This document shows positions 57,108 through 64,000 of a stretch of DNA of 64,000 nucleotides, one piece after another (the first letter of the stretch is position 1; every line of letters begins with the position of its first letter). The notes beneath the pieces are model-generated. The model saw only the letters and a program-made list of their open reading frames with translations. It was not told the DNA's origin and ran no database searches. This stretch comes from Celeribacter persicus (GTDB lineage: Bacteria; Pseudomonadota; Alphaproteobacteria; Rhodobacterales; Rhodobacteraceae): contig NZ_QAOH01000004.1 of assembly GCF_003050785.1 (NCBI RefSeq), forward strand, positions 1-64,000. Reading direction: 5' to 3'. The position numbers and the translations under genes were made by a program.

Positions 57108-57899
57108 ATGACCCGCATCGACGCCAAATTCGCCGCGCTGAAAGCCGAAGGCAAGAAAGCCTTCGTCGCCTATGTCATGGCGGGCGATCCCGATGAAGCG
57201 AAATCGCTTGAGATCGTCAAGGCTCTGCCTGCGGCTGGTGTCGACATCATCGAGCTGGGCCTCCCCTTCACCGATCCGATGGCCGACGGCCCGACCATCC
57301 AGCTTGCCGGCCAGCGTGCGCTGGATCAGGGGATGACGCTGCAGAAGACCCTCGATATGGCGGCGGAATTCCGCAAGACCGACGACACCACACCAATCGT
57401 TCTGATGGGTTATTACAACCCGATCTATTCGCGCGGCGTGGACCGGTTTCTTGTCGATGCGGTGGAGGCCGGGATCGACGGGCTGATCGTGGTGGACCTG
57501 CCGCCCGAAGAAGACGACGAACTGTGCATACCGGCCCAGAAAGCGGGGCTGAACTTCATCCGTCTCGCCACACCCACCACCGACGACAAACGCCTGCCGA
57601 CCGTGCTGCAAAACACTTCGGGCTTCGTCTATTATGTCTCCGTCACCGGCACGACCGGCGCCGCCGCCGCCTCCGGCGCGGATGTCGCCCCGGAAGTGGC
57701 GCGGATCAAAGCCAAGACCGAACTGCCCGTAATCGTGGGCTTTGGCGTGCGCACGCCCGAGAAAGCCGAAGAGATCGCGGCTGTCGCGGACGGCACCGTG
57801 GTCGGCTCCGCCATCGTGGGCGAGATCGCCCAAGGCAAATCGGTCGAAGAGGTCGCTACCTATGTGAAATCTCTGGCCGACGGTGCGCACCGGGCCTGA
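57108..57899 (+). CDS. trpA: Tryptophan synthase alpha chain
   Basis: This 263-residue TIM-barrel enzyme releases indole from indole-3-glycerol phosphate for TrpB. Catalytic Glu49 and Asp60 lie in [19 protein letters not shown], and the phosphate loops GFGVRTPE and GSAIVGEI are present. The start ATG follows AGGGAG. The expected partner trpB is not in the window, so the alpha gene stands alone here, a split seen in several alphaproteobacteria. It ends at a clear terminator. Confidence 0.95.
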   Translation: MTRIDAKFAALKAEGKKAFVAYVMAGDPDEAKSLEIVKALPAAGVDIIELGLPFTDPMADGPTIQLAGQRALDQGMTLQKTLDMAAEFRKTDDTTPIVLMGYYNPIYSRGVDRFLVDAVEAGIDGLIVVDLPPEEDDELCIPAQKAGLNFIRLATPTTDDKRLPTVLQNTSGFVYYVSVTGTTGAAAASGADVAPEVARIKAKTELPVIVGFGVRTPEKAEEIAAVADGTVVGSAIVGEIAQGKSVEEVATYVKSLADGAHRA

Positions 57900-57921
57900 G
57901 CACCGGAAGAAACGTATATAC

Positions 57922-57950
57922 AAAAAGCAGGGGAAACCGTGCTTTTTTCT
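57922..57950 (+). terminator. Intrinsic terminator of trpA
   Basis: AAAAAGCA pairs with TGCTTTTT, and the T-run continues into TCT. Confidence 0.85.
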
Positions 57951-58032
57951 TGCCCCTTTCCCTGAATCGCCCTAAGTGCAGCCCCCTAACGCCGTTCCTT
58001 TTTGACCTTTGGGGGCCCACCGGGGGAATGAG

Positions 58033-59127
58033 ATGATCCAGACGCCTTACTACCTGATCGACAAGGCGCGCCTGCTTCCGAACATGGAGAAAATCGCCCG
58101 GCTGCGTGAGGCCTCCGGGGCGAAGGCTTTGCTTGCGCTCAAATGCTTCTCCACATGGCCCGTGTTCGATTTCATGCGCGACTACATGGATGGGACCACC
58201 TCGTCCTCGCTCTATGAACTGCGTCTGGGGGCCGAGAAATTCGGCAAGGAAACCCACGCCTATTCCGTGGGCTGGGCCGATCACGAGATCGACGAGGCGG
58301 TCTCTTATGCCGACAAGATCATCTTCAACTCTCTGGGCCAGCTTGACCGCTTCGGCGACAAGGCCAAGGGCATCGCCACGGGCCTGCGCCTCAACCCGCG
58401 GTTTTCGACCTCCGGGTTTGACCTCGCCGATCCAGCGCGGCCGTTTTCGCGGCTGGGCGAATGGGACATGGCGCGGCTTGAAATGGCCTCTGATCGCATC
58501 AATGGCGTCATGATCCACTACAATTGCGAGAATGACGACTTTGTCCTCTTCTCCGAACAATTGAGCCGCATCGAGCGTGATTTTGGTTCGTTTTTGAAAA
58601 CTCTTAATTGGGTGTCCCTTGGCGGCGGCATCCATTTCACGGGCGAAGGCTACCCGCTCGACAAGTTGGCGGATCGGCTCAAAGCCTTCTCGGACGCAAT
58701 GGGGGTTCAGGTCTATCTGGAACCCGGCGAAGCCTCGATCACCAAATCCACGTCGCTCGAAGTCTCGGTTCTTGACATTATTGATAACGGGAAAAAAGTC
58801 GCCATCGTCGACAGCTCCATCGAAGCGCATATGCTCGATCTCCTGATCTATCGCGAAACAGCCAAACTGCCGCAAAACGGCACGCATGAGTACCAGATCG
58901 CGGGCAAGACCTGCCTTGCGGGCGACATTTTCGGCGATGCCAAATTCGACAAGGAACTGAAAATTGGCGACCGCATCTCCATCGACGATGCCGCCGGTTA
59001 CACAATGGTTAAAAAGAACTGGTTTAACGGGGTGAAAATGCCGGGGATCGCCATTCGCGAGCTCGACGGCACCGTCAAACTGGTGCGTGACTTCGGTTAC
59101 GAGGATTTCGTCGCGGCGCTTGGATAA
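58033..59127 (+). CDS. nspC: Carboxynorspermidine/carboxyspermidine decarboxylase
   Basis: This 364-residue alanine-racemase-fold, PLP-dependent decarboxylase makes (nor)spermidine from its carboxy form. LLALKCFSTWPVF holds the PLP lysine (Lys37), NWVSLGGGIHFTGEGYP binds the phosphate, and VYLEPGEASI and SSIEAHMLDLLIYR are typical of NspC. The start ATG follows GGGGGAA. It forms an operon with the dehydrogenase gene 46 bases downstream, giving the spermidine route that does not need S-adenosylmethionine decarboxylase. Confidence 0.92.
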   Translation: MIQTPYYLIDKARLLPNMEKIARLREASGAKALLALKCFSTWPVFDFMRDYMDGTTSSSLYELRLGAEKFGKETHAYSVGWADHEIDEAVSYADKIIFNSLGQLDRFGDKAKGIATGLRLNPRFSTSGFDLADPARPFSRLGEWDMARLEMASDRINGVMIHYNCENDDFVLFSEQLSRIERDFGSFLKTLNWVSLGGGIHFTGEGYPLDKLADRLKAFSDAMGVQVYLEPGEASITKSTSLEVSVLDIIDNGKKVAIVDSSIEAHMLDLLIYRETAKLPQNGTHEYQIAGKTCLAGDIFGDAKFDKELKIGDRISIDDAAGYTMVKKNWFNGVKMPGIAIRELDGTVKLVRDFGYEDFVAALG

Positions 59128-59173
59128 GCGCTGCAAAACCCACCCACGGACAACGATTAGGGGGTCCCTACAG

Positions 59174-60418
59174 TTGAAACAGAACGTACTCATCATCGGC
59201 GCCGGTGGCGTCGCTCAGGTCGTCGCGCATAAATGCGCCCAAAACAACGATGTGCTCGGCGACATTCATATCGCCAGCCGGACGCTTTCGAAATGCGAAG
59301 CGATCCTTGAGTCGGTCCGTGAGAAGGCCGCGATGAAACGGGAGGGCGTTCTTGAGGCCCATCAGGTCGATGCGATGGACAGCAAGGCCGTCGCCGCCCT
59401 GATCGGGAAAACCGGCGCTCAGATCGTGATCAACGTCGGCTCGGCCTTCGTCAACATGACCGTTCTGGACGCCTGTATCGAAACCGGTGCCGCCTATATC
59501 GACACGGCGATCCACGAAGACCCAACCAAGATCTGCGAAACCCCGCCGTGGTACGGCAACTACGAGTGGAAGAAACGCGATCTCTGCGCGGAAAAGGGCG
59601 TCACCGCCATCCTCGGCGCGGGCTTCGATCCGGGCGTGGTGAACGCCTATGCGCGTTTTGCCATCGACATGATGGATGAGGTGAAATCGATCGACATCGT
59701 CGACATCAATGCGGGCTCCCACGGCAAATATTTCGCCACGAATTTCGATCCGGAGATCAACTTCCGCGAATTCACCGGCACCGTCTACTATTGGGAAGAC
59801 GGCCAGTGGAAAGAGAAGAAGATGTTCGAGAGCGGTCGCGATTGGGACCTGCCGGTCGTGGGCACCTGTCGCGCCTATCAATCCGGCCATGACGAAGTGC
59901 ATTCGCTTGCGACCAACTACCCTGAGGCCGACGTGCGGTTTTGGATGGGCTTTGGCGAGCATTACATCAATGTCTTCACCGTGCTGCAAAATCTCGGCCT
60001 ATTGTCCGAGCAGCCGGTGAAAACCGCCGAAGGGCTTGAGGTCGTGCCACTCAAAGTGGTCAAGGCCGTGTTGCCAGACCCCTCCTCTCTTGCGCCGAAT
60101 TACGAGGGCAAAACCTGCATCGGCGATCTGGTCAAAGGCACCAAGGACGGCAAGGATTTCGAGGTCTTCGTCTACAATGTCGCAGATCACAAAGAGGCCT
60201 ATGAAGAGGTCGGATCGCAGGGCATTTCCTACACTGCGGGCGTGCCGCCGGTGGCCGCCGCGATGCTCATTGCCTCCGGCGAATGGGACGCGAAGACCAT
60301 GAAGAACGTCGAGGAAATGGACCCGAAACCGTTCTTTTCCATCCTCGACAGGATCGGCCTTCCGACCCGCGTGCAAATCGGCGGACTTGGCGGTGAAGAC
60401 AAGGCTTGGGACGCCTGA
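59174..60418 (+). CDS. Carboxynorspermidine/carboxyspermidine dehydrogenase
   Basis: This 414-residue saccharopine-dehydrogenase-like enzyme joins putrescine or diaminopropane with aspartate semialdehyde and reduces the Schiff base with NADPH. NVLIIGAGGVAQVVAHKCA is the nucleotide site; AYIDTAIHEDP, GAGFDPGVVNAYARFA and YTAGVPPVAAAMLIASGEW are family blocks. The start is TTG at 59174, 8-9 bases after AGGGGG; no other start fits the family. It is the second gene of the polyamine operon. Confidence 0.9.
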   Translation: MKQNVLIIGAGGVAQVVAHKCAQNNDVLGDIHIASRTLSKCEAILESVREKAAMKREGVLEAHQVDAMDSKAVAALIGKTGAQIVINVGSAFVNMTVLDACIETGAAYIDTAIHEDPTKICETPPWYGNYEWKKRDLCAEKGVTAILGAGFDPGVVNAYARFAIDMMDEVKSIDIVDINAGSHGKYFATNFDPEINFREFTGTVYYWEDGQWKEKKMFESGRDWDLPVVGTCRAYQSGHDEVHSLATNYPEADVRFWMGFGEHYINVFTVLQNLGLLSEQPVKTAEGLEVVPLKVVKAVLPDPSSLAPNYEGKTCIGDLVKGTKDGKDFEVFVYNVADHKEAYEEVGSQGISYTAGVPPVAAAMLIASGEWDAKTMKNVEEMDPKPFFSILDRIGLPTRVQIGGLGGEDKAWDA

Positions 60419-60436
60419 TCCCGAAAATTCGGAAAA

Positions 60437-60460
60437 GGCCCGCATTTCGCGGGTCTCTTC
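60437..60460 (+). terminator. Intrinsic hairpin after the polyamine operon
   Basis: GGCCCGC pairs with GCGGGTC around ATTTC, followed by TCTTC. It separates the operon from the exported PilJ-N-like gene. Confidence 0.7.
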
Positions 60461-60525
60461 ATTCGGTTTAAGAGAATGGAAAGACGAATCGCCGAACCTG
60501 CCCCTGAATCAGATCAGAGGCAGAT

Positions 60526-61419
60526 ATGCGCGCTTTGCTCCCATTTTTATTGTCCCTTCTCCTCAGCCTGCCCCTTTTGCCGGGCGCAGGACTGGCCGAC
60601 AGCGACAGCGCAACCGGTTACGATCGCCAAATTCAGTTGATCGGTCGCCAGAGCAGCCTCGGTCATCGCCTCGTGCGCAGCATGTGCTTCGCACAGGCCG
60701 GAATCGACACCCCCCGCAATCTCAGGGTCATCGAAGAAAGTCGGACGGAGATTCAGGCAGCCCTCCAAACGCTGCTCGAAGGCGATCCATCCCAAAACAT
60801 CACCCCGATCCAGAACAACAATATCCGCACCCAGCTCGGCTCTCTCGAACTGGTCTGGAAGGCACTCGACCAAAAGGCGGTGGCTTTTCTCAACGGCACG
60901 GCAATGAGTGACGAAGAGGTCATGAAACTGACCCTCAAGGCGGATTCCCTTGAGAAACTCTGGCGTAATGTCAGCCAGTCCCTCGAACTGAAAACCTCCG
61001 TCGACAGCACGCCAGAGAACCTCGCCCGTGCCCGCATCATCGTCACGTCCACCGATCAGAACCGCCTGTTGCAACAGGCGGGCAAGGAAGCCTGCCTGAT
61101 CCATCTGTCCGGGGGCGGCGTCCAGACCGAGCGCCACGTGCAATCGCTCAACACGGCACTCGCAACCTTCGATCACAACATTTTCGATCTGACTTTCGTA
61201 CGCTCCGCCGCCGTGGATGCCCCACCGCAACCCGAGGCGATGGAACAGGCGCTCTTCGACACATGGCAGACATGGGTGGGGCTCAAATCCCTGTTTCAGG
61301 GCGTGACACATCCCATGGATGCGGTGTCTCTCGACATGTTACTGCCGGAGATTTCCTTCACCATCGAATACCTCGATCAGGACTTGCAGAACACGCTCGA
61401 CGTTTTCCTGAGCCTGTGA
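60526..61419 (+). CDS. Exported protein with PilJ-type sensor domains
   Basis: This 297-residue protein has a signal peptide (LLPFLLSLLLSLPLLPGAGLA) and a helical body resembling two copies of the type IV pilus methyl-accepting (PilJ-N) sensor domain. QIQLIGRQSSLGHRLVRSMCFAQAG starts the first and LLQQAGKEACLIHLS the second. No transmembrane signalling or HAMP part follows, so it is a stand-alone periplasmic sensor or binding protein. Its partner is unknown. It is monocistronic and convergent with the ZIP transporter gene. Confidence 0.75.
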   Translation: MRALLPFLLSLLLSLPLLPGAGLADSDSATGYDRQIQLIGRQSSLGHRLVRSMCFAQAGIDTPRNLRVIEESRTEIQAALQTLLEGDPSQNITPIQNNNIRTQLGSLELVWKALDQKAVAFLNGTAMSDEEVMKLTLKADSLEKLWRNVSQSLELKTSVDSTPENLARARIIVTSTDQNRLLQQAGKEACLIHLSGGGVQTERHVQSLNTALATFDHNIFDLTFVRSAAVDAPPQPEAMEQALFDTWQTWVGLKSLFQGVTHPMDAVSLDMLLPEISFTIEYLDQDLQNTLDVFLSL

Positions 61420-61456
61420 CTACGGAACGGCCCGTTTCCGACATCGGCCCGGCGTC

Positions 61457-62230
61457 TTACCCAAGCGCCACATCGAGCACCATCATCAGGATCAGCCCGG
61501 TCAGAAGACCGGCAGTCGCATAGTTCTGATAGCCGTTACGATGGGTTTCCGGAATGATCTCGTGACTGATGATGTAAAGCATCGCTCCCGCCGCAAAGCT
61601 CAGCCCCCAAGGCAGCACATGCACAGAGACATGCACCAACCCGACGCCCAGCGCGCCGCCCACCGGCTCGACCAGCCCGGTCAGAAGCGCCAGCGCGAAA
61701 CTTCTGAGCCGACCGTACCCCTGCCCGCGCAGCGCCACCGCGACCGCCAGCCCTTCGGGCGCGTTCTGCAACCCGATGCCGGTGGCCAATGACATACCAT
61801 TGGTCACATTGCCGCCACCGAAACCGATGCCGACGGCCATGCCCTCGGGAAAATTGTGAATGGTGATGGCGATAACGAAAAGCCAGATTTTCGACAGGGC
61901 ACCGGGGTCGGCCCCCTCCGGACCTGTCACGAAATGCTCATGCGGCAGGGTCTCGTTCAGAACCGCCACCAGCCCCGCGCCCAGCGCCACTCCGCCCGCG
62001 GCGATGAACGCCGACAGCCATCTGGAGCCATAAAGCGTTTCTGACGCGTCAAGCCCCGGCATCAGGAGCGAAAAGAACGATGCGGAAATCATCACCCCGG
62101 CGGCAAAGCCCAGAAGCATGTCATAGGTGCGCTTCGACATAGACTTGTCGAACAGCACCGGAATGGCCCCCGCCCCGGTCATCAGCCCGGCCCCGAGCGA
62201 GGCCAGTATTCCGATCCAGATCACACTCAT
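61457..62230 (-). CDS. ZIP-family metal transporter
   Basis: This 257-residue protein has about eight membrane helices. The metal pore motifs are ITIHNFPEGMAVGIGF in helix four and LQNAPEGLAVAVAL in helix five, with HEIIPETHR near helix seven. It takes up zinc or other divalent metals. The start at 62230 was chosen because GAGAGGGTG precedes it and the protein starts in a helix; longer versions include non-conserved sequence. It is divergent from lldD. Confidence 0.9.
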   Translation of the reverse strand: MSVIWIGILASLGAGLMTGAGAIPVLFDKSMSKRTYDMLLGFAAGVMISASFFSLLMPGLDASETLYGSRWLSAFIAAGGVALGAGLVAVLNETLPHEHFVTGPEGADPGALSKIWLFVIAITIHNFPEGMAVGIGFGGGNVTNGMSLATGIGLQNAPEGLAVAVALRGQGYGRLRSFALALLTGLVEPVGGALGVGLVHVSVHVLPWGLSFAAGAMLYIISHEIIPETHRNGYQNYATAGLLTGLILMMVLDVALG

Positions 62231-62375
62231 GACACCCTCTCTGTTCGCGCTCACATTGTTCGCTTTCATGACAAGACACCAGTGGGAACCGGATTGCGCC
62301 TTGGCTCCGCCCGGAATATGTGCGAATTGGTCCGACAAGCAAACCAATTCTCCACAATGACCCCGGGAGAGCATC

Positions 62376-63539
62376 ATGCCCGTCATCACCAATATCAACG
62401 ACCTGAAACGGCTGCACAAAAGGCGTACGCCGAAGATTTTCTATGACTATTGCGAAAGCGGCTCCTGGACCGAGCAGACCTTTCGCGAGAACACCTCGGA
62501 TTTCGATAAGATCCGCCTGCGCCAGCGCGTCGCCGTCGATATGGAGGGCCGCTCCACCGCCACCAAGATGATCGGCCAGGATGTCGCCATGCCGGTCGCA
62601 CTCGCGCCCGTCGGTCTCACCGGCATGCAGCGCGCCGATGGCGAGATCAAGGCGGCGAAAGCGGCGGAAAAATTCGGCGTGCCCTTCACGCTGTCGACCA
62701 TGTCGATCTGTTCCATCGAGGACGTCGCCGCGAATACCACGAAACCCTTCTGGTTCCAGCTCTACGTGATGCGCGATCAGGACTTTCTCAAAAACATCAT
62801 TCAACGCGCCAAGGATGCCGGCGTCTCCGCCCTCGTGCTCACCCTCGATCTGCAAATCCTCGGCCAGCGTCACAAGGACCTGAAAAACGGTCTCTCTGCC
62901 CCGCCGAAACTGACCCCCGCCGTGCTTGCCGATCTGGCGACCAAATGGACCTGGGGGCTGGAAATGCTCCAAACCAAACGCCGCGGTTTCGGCAACATCA
63001 TCGGTCACGCCAAGAACGTGGACGATCCCTCCTCGTTATTCAAATGGACCGCCGAACAATTCGACCCACGCCTCGACTGGGGCAAGATCGAAGCGATCAA
63101 GGAGATGTGGGGCGGGCCGCTCATTCTCAAGGGCGTGATGGAACCCGAAGACGCCGTCATAGCCGCGAAAACCGGCTGCGACGCCATCGTCGTATCAAAC
63201 CACGGCGGGCGGCAGCTCGATGGCGCGCTCTCCTCGATCCGCGCCTTGCCACCGATCCTCGACGCGGTCGGCGACAGCGTCGAGGTGCATCTCGACAGCG
63301 GCATCCGCTCCGGTCAGGACGTGCTCAAGGCCATCGCCATGGGCGCCAAAGGCACTTATATCGGCCGCGCTTTCATCCACGGCCTCGGCGCCATGGGAGA
63401 GGAAGGTGTGACCAGAGCGCTTGAGGTGATCCACAAGGAAATGGACATCTCCATGGCGCTCTGCGGACGCAAACACATTGAGGATGTGGACCGCGATATC
63501 CTCCGCGTGCCGGAAGATTTCGCCGGACGCTGGGCCTGA
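62376..63539 (+). CDS. lldD: L-lactate dehydrogenase (FMN-dependent)
   Basis: This 387-residue (S)-2-hydroxy-acid dehydrogenase oxidises L-lactate to pyruvate and passes electrons to the quinone pool at the membrane. PVALAPVGLTGMQRADGE and WFQLYVMRDQDF bind FMN, SNHGGRQLDG near residue 272 carries the catalytic His, and DSGIRSGQDVLKAIAMGAKGTYIGR binds the FMN phosphate. The length and the SSLFKWTAEQFDPRLDW insert agree with LldD. The ribosome site is GGGAGAG. Confidence 0.93.
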   Translation: MPVITNINDLKRLHKRRTPKIFYDYCESGSWTEQTFRENTSDFDKIRLRQRVAVDMEGRSTATKMIGQDVAMPVALAPVGLTGMQRADGEIKAAKAAEKFGVPFTLSTMSICSIEDVAANTTKPFWFQLYVMRDQDFLKNIIQRAKDAGVSALVLTLDLQILGQRHKDLKNGLSAPPKLTPAVLADLATKWTWGLEMLQTKRRGFGNIIGHAKNVDDPSSLFKWTAEQFDPRLDWGKIEAIKEMWGGPLILKGVMEPEDAVIAAKTGCDAIVVSNHGGRQLDGALSSIRALPPILDAVGDSVEVHLDSGIRSGQDVLKAIAMGAKGTYIGRAFIHGLGAMGEEGVTRALEVIHKEMDISMALCGRKHIEDVDRDILRVPEDFAGRWA

Positions 63540-63552
63540 TCCCGCGCTCCGA

Positions 63553-64000
63553 TCAACCGGGCTGCGTCTTGCCGGCAGGCAGACGCAGCACTGCCGGAAC
63601 GATCAGGGCAATCAGCCCCGCGACGGCAAGAAAAGCCACCCGCAATCCGAACTGTTCGGACAGGAAACCGATTGTCGAGGGACCGGCGAAAAAGCCGACA
63701 AACCCCAACATCCAAGCCCGCGAGATCGCCAGATCGCGCTGACCGGGCGACACGAGATGGCCCAGAAGCGAGGTCGCCGTCGGCACGATCACCGACATGC
63801 CGACGGCCATGAGTGCGATGCCAATGAGCGCCACAGCCTGTGTCGGAGCCTGCGACAGCACAAGCGCACCCAGCATACCGATCACCCCGGACCAAAGAAT
63901 GACCCGTCGTTCTCCAAGCGCCTGTGTGGTGAATTGTCCCGCGAGACGGAAGGCCGCCATGGTCAGTCCCAGCATCGCCGGGCCGAACCCGCCATGGCCG
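63553..64000 (-). CDS. MFS transporter (partial, C-terminal half)
   Basis: The frame is open to the right edge, so the N-terminal half is missing. The visible 149 residues hold about four to five membrane helices with the loop QALGERRVILWSGVIGMLGA and GIALMAVGMSVIVPTATSLLGHLV, typical of the second half of a major facilitator. Substrate unknown. It ends 14 bases after the lldD stop on the other strand. Confidence 0.8.
   Translation of the reverse strand, partial: GHGGFGPAMLGLTMAAFRLAGQFTTQALGERRVILWSGVIGMLGALVLSQAPTQAVALIGIALMAVGMSVIVPTATSLLGHLVSPGQRDLAISRAWMLGFVGFFAGPSTIGFLSEQFGLRVAFLAVAGLIALIVPAVLRLPAGKTQPG

Overview
The window looks like chromosomal DNA of a high-GC marine-type alphaproteobacterium of the Rhodobacteraceae (Roseobacter group). 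The evidence is a class I (archaeal-type) lysyl-tRNA synthetase, an NDUFS4-like complex I accessory subunit, a carboxynorspermidine dehydrogenase/decarboxylase pair, a HugZ-like protein and a TamA/TamB pair, with codon choice strongly biased to G/C. No species is claimed.

Layout. 0-0.2 kb: tail of an IS3-family element. 0.6-2.5 kb: a HAD-UbiA fusion followed by a GtrA protein, resembling enzymes that make and move polyprenyl-phosphate pentoses. 2.5-9.5 kb: housekeeping genes (lipoamide dehydrogenase-like protein, tRNA-Arg, NDUFS4-like protein, uvrB), a probable structured small RNA upstream of uvrB, and an AT-rich Mrr-like nuclease gene overlapping the uvrB stop. 9.6-20.9 kb: a beta-helix protein, a CHAD (polyphosphate-binding) gene behind a good Pho-box promoter, lysS, a TerB-like protein, an AMP-forming ligase, a beta-barrel outer-membrane protein whose start lies against an RNA hairpin, dacB, nadD and a MarR-GNAT fusion with twin operators. 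21-25.7 kb: ettA flanked by two low-GC accessory genes (DUF2971 and HNH), a dispersed repeat, a run of hairpins and two tandem small reading frames, then cspA. 26-33 kb: methyltransferase, PhnA-like protein, tamA and tamB. 33-37.4 kb: a three-gene ABC exporter.

37.4-55.9 kb is a surface-glycan region. A tight six-gene minus-strand operon carries glycosyltransferases, a sulfatase with an RTX tail, a LamG-like protein and an unknown protein. A divergent GT61-type glycosyltransferase, a UDP-glucuronate epimerase and a UDP-glucose dehydrogenase come next. An aldehyde dehydrogenase, a phytase-like secreted protein and a dGTPase separate these from a UDP-xylose synthase/GT90 pair. Together Ugd, the epimerase and the UDP-xylose synthase can supply UDP-GlcA, UDP-GalA and UDP-xylose. 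55.9-64 kb returns to core genes: ychF, trpA, the polyamine pair, a PilJ-N-like exported protein, a ZIP transporter, lldD and the edge of an MFS transporter.

The most noteworthy items are the candidate small RNA at 4.7-4.8 kb, the Pho-box/CHAD pairing, the RTX-sulfatase operon with a glycosyltransferase fused to a degenerate methyltransferase-like domain, the UDP-xylose synthase/GT90 pair, the HAD-UbiA/GtrA module, and the repeat copies that sit next to single low-GC nuclease genes. All family calls were made by reading the translated sequence; no database search was run.
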